From contig CAYTSA010000001.1 of assembly GCA_964440345.1 (NCBI GenBank), forward strand, positions 1 to 64,000: 64,000 nt of DNA, read 5' to 3'. This document shows, in pieces, positions 1 through 8,787 of the stretch. Position numbers and translations under genes: made by a program. This DNA is from CAYTSA01 sp964440345. GTDB taxonomy: Bacteria; Desulfobacterota; Desulfovibrionia; Desulfovibrionales; Desulfovibrionaceae. Numbering within the stretch: the stretch's first letter is position 1; every line of letters begins with the position of its first letter. The notes beneath the pieces were generated by a model that saw only the letters and a program-made list of their open reading frames with translations, made no database searches and had not been told where the DNA came from.

Positions 1-1140
1 AAGGAAACTATTAATAGACTCCTTGCGGTGGAGGCGGCGGAGCGCCAGGCTGCTGAAGAAGCTTGGAAACGCGCTCACAATCAGCTACAAGGTTTGCTGG
101 ACTACGCCTCACAGCCCATTTTCATCATTGACGCGGATACCCGCTTGCTGCTGGTCAACAAGGCGTTTGCCGCTCTCTACGCTCAACCGGAAACAGGAAT
201 GGCGGGAAAATCCGCTTATGACATGCTTAGCGGCGACCAGGCGTTGAAGGTAGAGGACTACGTGCAACGTTTGTACGCCACGAAACAACATTTTGTTTTT
301 GAAATTGGAGTCGTCATTAATGAGTGTGAGCGAATCTATCTCATCACCATGTACCCATTGTTTACAGACACTGGCGAGGTGTGGGCTGCAGGCTGCATCG
401 CCACTGACCTGTCAGAACTCAAACAGTTGCAACAGGAATCCTTGCGCTCGGCCAGGCTGGCCTCCATCGGCGAGCTTGCTGCAGGCGTGGCCCATGAGAT
501 AAACAACCCCATCAACGGCGTCATGGCCTATGCAGAGCTTTTGGAGGACCCCCAGACCAACCCGAAACTGGCGGCGTCGGCGCCGCAGAAAATTATCAAT
601 GAATGCCAACGCATCGCCGACATAGTGAGAAAGCTGCTGGATTATTCTCGGTCAACTGAAGCGCCGCCCAAAACTCATGACATCACTGCTGTTTTGCATG
701 ACGCGCTGGATTTGAGCCGTTCTCTTTTGCAGTTTTCTGGCGTCAATGTTACCGTTAAGTCCGAAGCGAATCTTCCACCAGTTCGCATACGGCCACATGG
801 TTTGCAGCAAGTGCTCCTCAACTGCATTAGCAATGCGCGGCACGCCATGGCCATGAGCGACCGTAAAAAAGAACTGACAATAGCTATAGAGCCGAAAACG
901 CAAAACAATGACAGCGGCGTCATTATTCGCATCCACGACACGGGCGCCGGCATGGCCCCGGAAGTGCTCAAGCGCATTTTCACGCCGTTTTACACAACCA
1001 AGGCAGCCGGCGCTGGCGTCGGCCTCGGCCTCTCCTTGAGCTTGCAGATAGTTCAGGAGCAAGGCGGAACCATGCAGGCGCGCAGCAAGGTTGGGGCTTT
1101 TACCGAAATGGAAATCTGGCTGCCGGCTGCAGTCAGATAA
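1..1140 (+). CDS. PAS-domain sensor histidine kinase, 5' end outside window
   Basis: The frame is open from base 1 with no stop, so the gene starts before the window; the GTG at 28 is only the first start-like codon. Numbered from that codon: a PAS domain at about 20-130, a dimerisation H-box with His156 in AAGVAHEINNP, the N-box (LLNCISNARHAM), the G1 box (DTGAGM) and a G2 box (GVGLGLSLS). These are all the parts of an NtrB/HPK4-type kinase that autophosphorylates on His and passes phosphate to a response regulator. No membrane segment lies in the visible part and the partner regulator is not in the window. The C-terminus is complete. The ligand of the PAS domain cannot be told from sequence. 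Confidence 0.9.
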   Translation, partial: KETINRLLAVEAAERQAAEEAWKRAHNQLQGLLDYASQPIFIIDADTRLLLVNKAFAALYAQPETGMAGKSAYDMLSGDQALKVEDYVQRLYATKQHFVFEIGVVINECERIYLITMYPLFTDTGEVWAAGCIATDLSELKQLQQESLRSARLASIGELAAGVAHEINNPINGVMAYAELLEDPQTNPKLAASAPQKIINECQRIADIVRKLLDYSRSTEAPPKTHDITAVLHDALDLSRSLLQFSGVNVTVKSEANLPPVRIRPHGLQQVLLNCISNARHAMAMSDRKKELTIAIEPKTQNNDSGVIIRIHDTGAGMAPEVLKRIFTPFYTTKAAGAGVGLGLSLSLQIVQEQGGTMQARSKVGAFTEMEIWLPAAVR

Positions 1141-1168
1141 ACCATGCATTATAACAACCCCCGCTTCT

Positions 1169-1189
1169 GAAACAATTTACAATTGTTTC
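1169..1189. promoter_or_regulatory. 21-base perfect palindrome after the kinase gene
   Basis: Two 9-base arms, GAAACAATT and its complement, surround a 3-base centre, 29 bases after the kinase stop and followed by a run of A. It may be a weak terminator hairpin for the kinase gene or an operator for the next gene, whose likely promoter begins 7 bases later. The AT-rich stem makes a strong terminator unlikely. Confidence 0.35.
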
Positions 1190-1195
1190 AAAAAA

Positions 1196-1224
1196 TTGCA
1201 TAAGAACTTCTAAACATTTTTAAT
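1196..1224 (+). promoter_or_regulatory. Possible sigma-70 promoter of the solute-binding protein gene
   Basis: TTGCAT at 1196-1201 and TTTAAT at 1219-1224 are 17 bases apart and about 40 bases before the start codon. The -10 box matches five of six positions and the -35 box only three, so this is a moderate candidate. Confidence 0.35.
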
Positions 1225-1264
1225 GGCAACATGCTCTAATCCATAAACGCAGGTGTTCATGTAC

Positions 1265-2059
1265 ATGAAAAAACTCTCTATCTTCTTCCTTCTGGCTTTT
1301 TTCTGCTCAGGGTTCCACCCCGCAAGCGCCCGCGATATCCTCATGCCAGTCAACGATTTTCCCCCTTATTACATCAAGCCGGAAAAGCACGGAGACGAGC
1401 CCAAAGGCGAATCCGTCTACCTGATGCGCAACGTTATAGACGCATACAATGACAAATACAGCGCAGAACTCCAGCTTCGATTCACGCCTTTTTTGCCGTT
1501 TGCCCGGTGTCTGAAAATGATGGAGCAGGGTGAGGCAGACATCATGCCCAGCCTGTTTTTTAGCTCAGAGCGGGCGGCTTATATGCATCTGTTTGAATAC
1601 AAGACAAAAACGCCCATTGTTTTCCTTGTGCGCCGGGGCGGCGCGGCCATAGAAACATTTGATGATTTAAAAAAGCTAAAAATCGGCGTCCAATTTGGCT
1701 ACAACTATTTTCCGGCCTTTGACTCCAGTGACGTCATCGACAAACTGCCTGTCTACACGCTGCAGGATTTGCTAAATCATCTTACACACGGCCGAATAGA
1801 CGCCGCTGTATTCAATGAAAATCTTCTTAACGCCGTGCTCAACTCCAAGCCTGAACTCACCAAAACGTTCCGCAAAGCTGACTACGTTTATGACGAAGCT
1901 AATCCCACCCATATAGGCATATCCAAACGCAGCCCTTACGGGACAGGCGTCTACCTGGAACGTTTTCAGGAATTGTTCAATGAAATGCTGACAAAAGAGG
2001 AGTTCAAGCGCGTACTGGAAAACCATTACGAAGCGCAACAGTCTGGTCAGACCAACTAG
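1265..2059 (+). CDS. Periplasmic solute-binding protein, family 3 type
   Basis: 264 residues. A signal peptide (MKK, hydrophobic stretch, likely cleavage after HPASA) is followed by a bilobal binding-protein fold like SBP_bac_3 proteins, which normally bind amino acids or similar small solutes for ABC transporters. Visible family features are the opening strand ending in FPPYY, a GEADIMPSLFFSSERAAYM segment, and a second lobe starting near FDDLKKLKIGV. Three starts are in frame (GTG 1253, ATG 1259, ATG 1265). The Shine-Dalgarno-like AGGTG at 1251-1255 fits 1265 best. No permease or ATPase gene is nearby, so it is an orphan binding protein or feeds a sensor. Its stop is 12 bases from the convergent fcl gene. 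Confidence 0.8.
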   Translation: MKKLSIFFLLAFFCSGFHPASARDILMPVNDFPPYYIKPEKHGDEPKGESVYLMRNVIDAYNDKYSAELQLRFTPFLPFARCLKMMEQGEADIMPSLFFSSERAAYMHLFEYKTKTPIVFLVRRGGAAIETFDDLKKLKIGVQFGYNYFPAFDSSDVIDKLPVYTLQDLLNHLTHGRIDAAVFNENLLNAVLNSKPELTKTFRKADYVYDEANPTHIGISKRSPYGTGVYLERFQELFNEMLTKEEFKRVLENHYEAQQSGQTN

Positions 2060-2071
2060 CCTGGACGGTAG

Positions 2072-3010
2072 TTACAAGGCGCGGCAATACCACTGATAGG
2101 TTTGACGCAAACCGTCTTCCAGCTCTATGGAGGGCGTCCAGCCCAGCCCGGCCAGTTTGCTATTGTCCAAGAGCTTGCGGGGAGTGCCATCTGGTTTGGA
2201 CGTATCCCAGACAACGTCGCCCTTGTAGCCCACGACGCGCTGCACCGTCTCCACCAACTCCCGGATGGTTACATCGTTACCCCAGCCCACGTTAAACAGC
2301 TTGTCAGGGTAGTCCACCCCAGGATGAGAGAGCGCGAACAGGCAGGCGTCGGCCATGTCGTCTACGTGCACAAACTCCCGCCGGGGCGAGCCAGTGCCCC
2401 ACACGGTCACCGGGCCTGTCCCCGATTGCCTGGCCTCATGGAACTTGCGCAGCAGGGCCGGAACCACGTGGCTGGTTTCCAGGTCAAAATTGTCGTTGGG
2501 CCCGTACAGATTGGACGGCATTAACTGCCAGTAGTCGGTCCCGTACTGCTTGTTGTAATACTCGCACATTTTTAGGCCGGCTATCTTGGCCACGGCGTAA
2601 GCTTCATTGGTGGGCTCCAGAGGGCCCGTAAGCAGGTGCTCCTCTTTGATAGGCTGGGGCGCGTGTTTTGGGTAAATGCACGATGAGCCCAAAAAAAGAA
2701 GACGCTTCACCCCTGTCAGAGAGCAGGCGTGGATCAAATTTGTCTGGATTGCCGAATTAAGATAAATAAAATCAGCGGGATATATATTATTCGCATGAAT
2801 GCCGCCCACTTTTGCCGCCGCCAGCACCACATACTCTGGCTTCTCCTGCGCCATAAACGCTTCGGTCTGGTCCTGACGCGTTAAGTCCAGCTGCGCCGAA
2901 CGGCGCCCGACAAGATTCGTGCAGCCATAGGCTTCTAATCTGCGCCATACAGCGCTGCCCACCAAGCCAGCGTGGCCAGCTATATACACCTTCGCGTCCT
3001 TTTCTATCAT
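2072..3010 (-). CDS. fcl: GDP-L-fucose synthase
   Basis: 312 residues, the usual length. Converts GDP-4-keto-6-deoxymannose to GDP-L-fucose with NADPH, for surface polysaccharide. It is an extended short-chain reductase: N-terminal Rossmann motif IAGHAGLVGSA, the GSSCIYPK loop with the catalytic Ser, and the YAVAK Tyr/Lys pair. The frame stays open upstream to 3175, but homology begins at the Met at 3010 (MIEKDAKVYIAG); the extra stretch is mostly a 15-base tandem repeat. No GDP-mannose dehydratase gene (gmd) is in the window. The divergent glycosyltransferase gene supports a role in polysaccharide synthesis. Confidence 0.92.
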   Translation of the reverse strand: MIEKDAKVYIAGHAGLVGSAVWRRLEAYGCTNLVGRRSAQLDLTRQDQTEAFMAQEKPEYVVLAAAKVGGIHANNIYPADFIYLNSAIQTNLIHACSLTGVKRLLFLGSSCIYPKHAPQPIKEEHLLTGPLEPTNEAYAVAKIAGLKMCEYYNKQYGTDYWQLMPSNLYGPNDNFDLETSHVVPALLRKFHEARQSGTGPVTVWGTGSPRREFVHVDDMADACLFALSHPGVDYPDKLFNVGWGNDVTIRELVETVQRVVGYKGDVVWDTSKPDGTPRKLLDNSKLAGLGWTPSIELEDGLRQTYQWYCRAL

Positions 3011-3072
3011 GGCGTTCTCGTGCGAAAAATGGGGTCGTCCAACGCGACGGAGCCTAGTTGCCGCGCATGCTG

Positions 3073-3113
3073 AAGTCAAGCCCTGCAAAGTCAAGCCCTG
3101 CAAAGTCAAGCCC
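3073..3113. repeat. 15-base tandem repeat, about 2.7 copies
   Basis: Two perfect copies of AAGTCAAGCCCTGCA (3073-3087 and 3088-3102) and an 11-base partial copy lie in the 165-base divergent gap between fcl and the glycosyltransferase gene. The unit length is a multiple of three, which keeps the minus-strand frame open upstream of fcl. Confidence 0.9.
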
Positions 3114-3175
3114 AACATGTTGACGCCGTCACTGCTCCTTTCTACAGTAGCGGTTGCTTTATTACAACTACGCAC

Positions 3176-4237
3176 ATGAAAATCCTACACATCAACACAG
3201 AGCGAACCTGGCGTGGCGGTGAACGGCAAACGCTGCTGACGCTGCAGGGCCTGCTGGAACTGGGCACAGACGCGCATCTTTTATGCAGATCAGACTGTCC
3301 CCTCGAACGCGAGGCGCTGGCCGCCGGCGTTTCCAGCAGCCGCATCCACGCTGTTTCCGGCAGTGCAGGAGCGCTGGTCTTTCTGCTACGCAGGGGAGAC
3401 GCCTATGACGTGCTCCACGCGCAAACAGCCAAAGCCCAGGGCATAGCCGTGCTCGCCAGCCAGTTGCGCCCGGGCGGTCTGCCCCCACTGGTCTACACCC
3501 GGCGAGTGGACTTTCCCCCGCGGGGGAAAGCAGCCGCATGGAAATACCGCAATACAACAGCCATCGTAGCCATCTCCAAGGCAATATCCAATATACTAGA
3601 ATCACATAATATTTCTGTAAATTCTGTTATTTATTCCGCAACACAACCGTTTACGGTAAATGCTACAGCCGCCCAACGCTTGCGCCAAGAACACAGCTTG
3701 CACGGCCGGCCCGTTATAGGAACCGCCGCCGCCCTGGTCCCCCACAAGGACCCCATAACAATGGTGCGCGCAGCCGCACAGCTCGTGAAAATTCGGTCAG
3801 ACGCTGTCTTTCTCCACTTTGGCGAAGGAGAGTTACAACACACAGTGGCCAACGCCATACAGACGGAGGGCCTTGGAGACTCTTACCGGCTCATGGGCTT
3901 TGAGCCCCGGCTGCAGAATTGGTGGGGGGTGTTTGACCTGTTTGCCATGAGTTCCAGCGAAGAAGGCTTGGGGTCTGTGGTGCTGGACGCCTTTATGGCG
4001 CAAACGCCGGTGGTTTCAACCAGCGCAGGCGGCTTGGAAGAGCTGGTCACGGGCCGGGGCTTGGTTTGCCCTGTAGGCGACGCCGGTTGCCTGGCCATCG
4101 CGATGGGAAGGCTGCTGGACGACAAGGCAATGCGCAACACGCTTACCGCCGCCGCCAAAGAGTACGTTGCGCAGCGGCATGACGCCGGCGGCATGGCCGC
4201 GGCGTATCTCAAAATGTATCAAGGCATTATTGACTGA
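3176..4237 (+). CDS. Glycosyltransferase, GT4-like
   Basis: 353 residues with a GT-B fold. The N-terminal half starts MKILHINTERTWRGGERQ, the glycine-rich loop of GT4 enzymes. The C-terminal nucleotide-sugar domain shows GTAAALVPHKDP, MGF, and the E-x7-E region SSSEEGLGSVVLDAFMAQTPVVSTSAGGLEELV. It should transfer a sugar from a nucleotide donor in the cytoplasm, probably to lipopolysaccharide or capsule; donor and acceptor are unknown. No clear ribosome-binding site precedes the ATG. Its 3' end overlaps the convergent TIM-barrel gene by 19 bases. It may share a regulatory region with fcl. Confidence 0.85.
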   Translation: MKILHINTERTWRGGERQTLLTLQGLLELGTDAHLLCRSDCPLEREALAAGVSSSRIHAVSGSAGALVFLLRRGDAYDVLHAQTAKAQGIAVLASQLRPGGLPPLVYTRRVDFPPRGKAAAWKYRNTTAIVAISKAISNILESHNISVNSVIYSATQPFTVNATAAQRLRQEHSLHGRPVIGTAAALVPHKDPITMVRAAAQLVKIRSDAVFLHFGEGELQHTVANAIQTEGLGDSYRLMGFEPRLQNWWGVFDLFAMSSSEEGLGSVVLDAFMAQTPVVSTSAGGLEELVTGRGLVCPVGDAGCLAIAMGRLLDDKAMRNTLTAAAKEYVAQRHDAGGMAAAYLKMYQGIID

Positions 4238-5064
4238 AACACATCCAGCCGCTGCTGCACAAAACGCAAGGTCTGCTCCATGTCCGCCAAGGAGTGCGGT
4301 TCAAAAGTCATGGTGGGCCTCACGCCGTTGTCTCGTAACCAGCCGAAGAAAAAATCCCAGGGAATGTCGCCCAGCCCCATGCCTAGATGCTGGTCTCCCG
4401 ATCCGTCGTTGTCGTGCAAATGCAGATGGCCGATATACGGTCCCAAGGCTGTTAGCCAGCGCTCCAGGTCGGCCTCCCCGGCGCCGCCGATGAGGCCCCG
4501 CCAGTGCCCCACGTCAAAGCACACGCCCACAGGACCAAGCTCTGCGTTGCGCAAATCCTGCACCAGCTCCAGAAGGGGGCCAGGTTCCCGGTCAAAGGTG
4601 TTTTCCAAATACAGCGGCGGATGGTCTGGCCAGGATTGCAGCAACTCCTTCCAGGTCTCCCGCGAACGAAGCAGCCACTGGTCTGGGTGTCTGCCGTGGG
4701 CGTCGCTCTGATAGCCAGGGTGCCCCACCATGTGCTGCACGCCGTAGACCTTCGCCAGTGTAAAGCCGCGCCGCAGCCGTTTCCGGCTGGCTTCCAACAC
4801 AAGGTCGTCAAGGCTGGCCGGACTTAGATCAAGAAAAGGCAAATGCGCCCCGCACCGAATGCCGGCGTCCGCCAAAGACTGGACAACCCCTGCGTGCCAG
4901 TCCGCTCCCATGGTCTGCATTGACCAGGCGTCCAGGCCCAGTTCCGGCCCTAAGCGCAGCACGTGTGGGCCGCCACTGGCCATGGGCAACCGCCCAGTCA
5001 AAAAAGACTCCAACAACGCCGGGTCGTCAGCAGCGTAACTTAATGGAAGATTAACGAAAAACAT
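4219..5064 (-). CDS. TIM-barrel protein, sugar phosphate isomerase/AP endonuclease-2 superfamily
   Basis: 281 residues starting MFFVNLPLSY; the ATG lies 2 bases after the stop of the Csd4-like gene, so translation is probably coupled. The barrel strands end in metal-ligand motifs typical of the superfamily: GAHLPF, MVGHPGYQ, LYLENTFDREP, GVCFDVGHW, IGHLHLHDNDGSGDQH and MTFEPHS. Members include sugar epimerases, endonuclease IV and the cobamide-remodelling enzyme CbiR, so the substrate is not assigned. As the last gene of an operon with peptidoglycan-trimming enzymes it might act on a wall-derived sugar, which is only inference. Confidence 0.75.
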   Translation of the reverse strand: MFFVNLPLSYAADDPALLESFLTGRLPMASGGPHVLRLGPELGLDAWSMQTMGADWHAGVVQSLADAGIRCGAHLPFLDLSPASLDDLVLEASRKRLRRGFTLAKVYGVQHMVGHPGYQSDAHGRHPDQWLLRSRETWKELLQSWPDHPPLYLENTFDREPGPLLELVQDLRNAELGPVGVCFDVGHWRGLIGGAGEADLERWLTALGPYIGHLHLHDNDGSGDQHLGMGLGDIPWDFFFGWLRDNGVRPTMTFEPHSLADMEQTLRFVQQRLDVFQSIMP

Positions 5065-5066
5065 GA

Positions 5067-6806
5067 TCAAGAATCGGCGGCGGCAAGCATCATGGAGCCT
5101 ATGGGCCGAAAAGTGGCGGCGCAACGCAAGGTCAGCTGCACGGGCTTGCCCGGCTCGGCGGTAATCCGCTCGCCCCAGGAGAGCAATCGAGTACCTGTCG
5201 TAGGGGTAATCAAACTTTCTCCACCGTTGGAAAGCACCCCGTCCAGGGAATAATCGCCAGGCGGCAACATGGCTGGTTCGCCGGGTTTCCACTCTATGGT
5301 GGCGGGAGCGCCGTCCGGGCCAGTGAACCGCAACGCCAGTACTTTGCGTTCTTGCATGCGCAAGTAGAACTCATCCCTGGGCTTGCCGTCGGTTTCGCGG
5401 ACCACCCGGGCTCGCCAATCGCCGTCGCTGCTGCCCTTGAGAAAATACTTTGCCAGAAACGTATCTGGGTCCAGGACAATTTCCGAGCCCATGTCCTGGC
5501 CGTCGTTGGCGTACGGGGTGGAGACAAACCCCTTGAGGTTGAGCACCTCATTCTTTGCGCCTCCCCACACGCCTTCAATAATCAGCCGGTCTCCCACCAC
5601 TGTTTCCAAGGTGTCGCCTTCGCTGACAAAACGCAACTCGCCGTTCAACCAGCACGCAAACAGGGTTTTTCCCTTGCCTGACGCTTTGGGCCATTTGCCT
5701 TTCCATTGGACGGGCAACACTTTTTGCTGACGGCCGTCTGCTTTTGCCCTCAAGCTGTCAAAAGGAGTCAGGGCTAGCCGGGGCGCGTCCAGGATGTTCA
5801 ATTCGTCACGATCAGCTGCAAATACAGACCAAGCAGGAGGCAGTTTCTGATCTGGACCCGGCGCCGCCACCACCGGTTCTATGAGCGAGCCTGGCGACAA
5901 CACAAGCGTCTCTTCTGTTCGCAAGGTCACAGGCCGGCCGTTGACCATGAGCATGGCCAAAGGCTCCCCGCACTCTTCCACAATGGCGTCGTCAAACTCC
6001 ACTGGCGTCACATCCACCCCGAAATGGGACAAAAACAATTCGCAGGCCAGCACCTGCCGCCGCACTTTCCAGGGCAAGGTATTGATGTTTTTGCTCACTT
6101 CTATGGCCAGGGCGGGAATGCCCAGACCGCTTAAGGCATAATACGTCAAGGACTTGCGCTGCTCAGGGTGACTGGTGTTGTCGGCAAAGGTGTTGGTGTT
6201 GAACAGCTGAAAACGGTAATCAGCCTGTACGATGTCGCCATTAAGCCTGGGCAGTACTTCTTGCACTGCGCTGGCCAAATGAATACGGTTATCAAATATT
6301 GGCGTATCAATTATGATGGACTGCCCGTATCGATTGGGATTGCGCCAGTCGTTCACATACGTGGGATGATAAAATCCGGACCCCTCGTGTAAGTGGATGA
6401 ATGCGTCGCTTCCGGCCAGAAGGAAACGTATGGCCCGAGCCAGCCGGTCCTCGTAAAACTTATTGTAGTCTTTGTCGAAGCGACGGTTCAAATCTACGTT
6501 GAGCTGTCGCTTCCGGGCGTGGATGGAAGGCAGATTCGCCCGCGGCACAATGATCAGGTTGCCGCGCTTCACCGTGGTGGTTGTTAGCAGCTGGGCGGAG
6601 AGGTAGCCGGCAGGTTCGTCGCCTTGTATGCCGCCTTGCACCATGACCGTGGGACCAGGCTCGTCGCCGCGCAAAAAATACACGTCCAGTTGGTGCTGCG
6701 AGCCCTTGAAAAGAACGATCTTCTCCGTCTGGGCGGCCTGGGCCGGGACAGCGAAGAAGACCAGCAGATTAAGAAGGAAGAATAAGATATAATGGATAGG
6801 CTTCAC
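5067..6806 (-). CDS. Csd4/Pgp1-like M99 family peptidoglycan carboxypeptidase
   Basis: 579 residues with a signal peptide (cleavage near VPAQA). The mature protein begins with a zinc carboxypeptidase fold in which the usual HxxE ligands are replaced by QxxE (Gln61, Glu64 in GGIQGDEPAG), with His138/His140 (FIHLHEGSGFYHP) and a catalytic-type Glu in LAIEVSKN. The QxxE pattern marks Csd4 of Helicobacter and Pgp1 of Campylobacter, DL-carboxypeptidases that trim peptidoglycan tripeptides and set helical shape. Beta-rich domains follow, as in Csd4. The start is GTG inside the 3' end of the upstream gene (38-base overlap). Neighbours include a Csd6-like gene. Acts in the periplasm. Confidence 0.8.
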   Translation of the reverse strand: MKPIHYILFFLLNLLVFFAVPAQAAQTEKIVLFKGSQHQLDVYFLRGDEPGPTVMVQGGIQGDEPAGYLSAQLLTTTTVKRGNLIIVPRANLPSIHARKRQLNVDLNRRFDKDYNKFYEDRLARAIRFLLAGSDAFIHLHEGSGFYHPTYVNDWRNPNRYGQSIIIDTPIFDNRIHLASAVQEVLPRLNGDIVQADYRFQLFNTNTFADNTSHPEQRKSLTYYALSGLGIPALAIEVSKNINTLPWKVRRQVLACELFLSHFGVDVTPVEFDDAIVEECGEPLAMLMVNGRPVTLRTEETLVLSPGSLIEPVVAAPGPDQKLPPAWSVFAADRDELNILDAPRLALTPFDSLRAKADGRQQKVLPVQWKGKWPKASGKGKTLFACWLNGELRFVSEGDTLETVVGDRLIIEGVWGGAKNEVLNLKGFVSTPYANDGQDMGSEIVLDPDTFLAKYFLKGSSDGDWRARVVRETDGKPRDEFYLRMQERKVLALRFTGPDGAPATIEWKPGEPAMLPPGDYSLDGVLSNGGESLITPTTGTRLLSWGERITAEPGKPVQLTLRCAATFRPIGSMMLAAADS

Positions 6807-7473
6807 TGTAGATTGTTTTTCCGGCCGGAGTATTGATGGTTATCCGCAAGGCGAACAGCTCCTTAAATTTTTCGTCTTCCGGAAGGAGAAAGGTCACGCT
6901 GATATTCTTGTACCGCTGTATTTGAAACGTCATCTCTTCAGTATCTGAAACAGTCAAGTCGAGCGTTCTGCCGTCGCGGGTGATCAGACTCACCTCCACT
7001 TTGCCGGAAAGAGGCTCCGCAGTGTTGGAGTTGACCACGTCAAAGCTTAGCCGCATGTTTCCGTCAAGCCGCTTGAGCGAGACGTTTTCCAGCACGCTCA
7101 AGCCCATGTCCACCTTTTGCATCAACTCTTTCAGGTCCATCAGGGGCTTTTCCGGCTCCTTCTCCTCTTCAATGGCGCCAATGAGTGTTTCCAGTTCTTC
7201 CGGGTCATTGGACTGGAATATCTTCTCCATGTTCTGCAGCCTCTCCAGGTGCACCTGTGTGTCCCGCAGTTCCCGCTCCAGCCGCTGCCGCTCTTCCGTC
7301 AAGCGGTCGTTTTCCCGCCACATGGTGTAGCCTATGTACAATCCGCCTACAGCCAGCACCACAAGCAAAACGCACATATAGACCAGAAAACGTATCCAAA
7401 ATGAACTGATCCGGAAACGCTTGACCTTGGCGTCGTCGCGCATCAGGAGAACAGAATACTTGTCAGTGCTCAC
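6769..7473 (-). CDS. Bitopic coiled-coil membrane protein of the curvature cassette
   Basis: 234 residues. A basic cytoplasmic N-terminus of about 25 residues is followed by one membrane segment (about 27-50), a charged coiled coil (about 52-115) and a beta-rich periplasmic domain (about 130-230). The N-terminal half resembles the membrane anchor and coiled coil of M23 peptidases such as Csd1/Csd3, but no peptidase domain is present. I do not recognise a named family. Starts with GTG after an AGAGA ribosome site, 3 bases after the Csd6-like stop, and overlaps the Csd4-like gene. The layout suggests a scaffold holding the two trimming enzymes at the membrane. Confidence 0.7.
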   Translation of the reverse strand: MSTDKYSVLLMRDDAKVKRFRISSFWIRFLVYMCVLLVVLAVGGLYIGYTMWRENDRLTEERQRLERELRDTQVHLERLQNMEKIFQSNDPEELETLIGAIEEEKEPEKPLMDLKELMQKVDMGLSVLENVSLKRLDGNMRLSFDVVNSNTAEPLSGKVEVSLITRDGRTLDLTVSDTEEMTFQIQRYKNISVTFLLPEDEKFKELFALRITINTPAGKTIYSEAYPLYLILPS

Positions 7474-7476
7474 AGT

Positions 7477-8787
7477 TTATATCTCTTCCCAGGTTTCGCT
7501 CACAATGCGCCAGCTGCCGCCCACTGGCTGCATAATCATGGTTTTGTAGCCTACGTCGCTATAGTTGTTTGCAGCCTCGTACCGCTGCACAAACGTTACC
7601 TGCAGGCCCTGGGGGTGCATGTCCACCTGGACGTTGCTAACGTCTATGTCTACAGGCCGCGCCCGGTCCCACAATTCGCCTTTCTGGATGCGAATGGCTT
7701 CTGCGCCTTCGCGCTTGTCCTGCACAGCGCCAGAAGCATAAAAAGACATGTAGCCGTCCAAGTCTGCGGCTTGCCACCGGCTTCGCCATGCTTCCACCGT
7801 GTCTGTCAACTCCCGGGTCATCTGCGCCAGATACTGCGTCCGGAGCCCGAGGTCTTTGCGGCGCCATTCCTTGCCCACTATCCGTAGACGGCCCTGTTCG
7901 TCTTGTTGCCAGTATAGCCGCTTTACGCCCTCGGTTTCCAACTCTTCAGTGCGGTAGTACTGGTGAAACCACGTCACCCAGTAGTCTGGCCCAGGCAGCA
8001 CTTTCATGTCGTGCACCGTCACCTGTATCCAGGGCAGGCGCTCAAACAAGCCAACCTTGTGGTCCTTGAAATAATCAAAAGAGCCGGAAGTCTTGGAAAA
8101 CCTCTCCGGATGGTAGTATTCGAAAAACATGTCCGATTTTGCCCGCCAAGCCAAAGCCCAAGATTCCACATTAGCCACCAGCTGCCGCAACACGTCTTGT
8201 GGGCCAGCGTAAGGCTTCTGTGAAACACTCCGGGCAATAAGCACTGGCATTCCCGGCTCCACCTTGCCGTCCAGACCAAGAATGTCCTGATTGTTCAAGG
8301 CGACACAGCCCTTGGTCTCACGGTCTGTAACCGCATGCCCCCGCCCGTGTAACCATATGCCGGACCCTGTCTTGCCTTTTAGCCGGTCAACAGGATTAGG
8401 AAAATTCAGCGTAAACGCCAGACTGCCATACAGATCGTAATTCAGGCCGGCATCCAGGCGGTTTTCTACAAAATACACGCCTTCGGGCGTGCGCAGGTCG
8501 CCTTCCTGAAACTTGTCTCCCACAGCCTGCCCGGTGGAGCAGACATACTCGCGGTCCACCCGAACCGGACTCTGGTGCGACATGAAAAACAAATTTTGCG
8601 AATCCTTATCGATAATAAGAAACTGGGGAGGACCAAAAGGCGACTCCGGCACTGACAACCGCCAGCCCTCGGCAAACGCTGCGCCTGCGGCAAGGCCTCC
8701 GGCCAACAGCACAGCAGCCAAGCTCACAGCGCTGAAAAGCCGAGCCGAAAAACAGCAGGAAAAAACCTTCGTCAACTGTCTCTTCAT
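7477..8787 (-). CDS. Csd6/Pgp2-like YkuD-domain peptidoglycan enzyme
   Basis: 436 residues. Signal peptide (cleavage near AAFA), then an L,D-transpeptidase (YkuD) fold with the catalytic HGRGH and TKGCVAL motifs (His147, Cys161), then a C-terminal NTF2-like domain of about 120 residues. YkuD plus NTF2-like is the architecture of Helicobacter Csd6 and Campylobacter Pgp2, which act as LD-carboxypeptidases on tetrapeptides and feed Csd4/Pgp1. The Arg usually found after GC in L,D-transpeptidases is Ala here, which may matter for activity. The ATG at 8787 is preferred to an upstream TTG. First gene of the four-gene operon; its leader has an unusual hairpin and mini-reading frame. Confidence 0.78.
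   Translation of the reverse strand: MKRQLTKVFSCCFSARLFSAVSLAAVLLAGGLAAGAAFAEGWRLSVPESPFGPPQFLIIDKDSQNLFFMSHQSPVRVDREYVCSTGQAVGDKFQEGDLRTPEGVYFVENRLDAGLNYDLYGSLAFTLNFPNPVDRLKGKTGSGIWLHGRGHAVTDRETKGCVALNNQDILGLDGKVEPGMPVLIARSVSQKPYAGPQDVLRQLVANVESWALAWRAKSDMFFEYYHPERFSKTSGSFDYFKDHKVGLFERLPWIQVTVHDMKVLPGPDYWVTWFHQYYRTEELETEGVKRLYWQQDEQGRLRIVGKEWRRKDLGLRTQYLAQMTRELTDTVEAWRSRWQAADLDGYMSFYASGAVQDKREGAEAIRIQKGELWDRARPVDIDVSNVQVDMHPQGLQVTFVQRYEAANNYSDVGYKTMIMQPVGGSWRIVSETWEEI

Noticed and set aside
3011..3175. N-terminal extension of GDP-fucose synthase
   Set aside because: The frame is open only because the 15-base repeat is a multiple of three. Conserved sequence begins at the Met at 3010.
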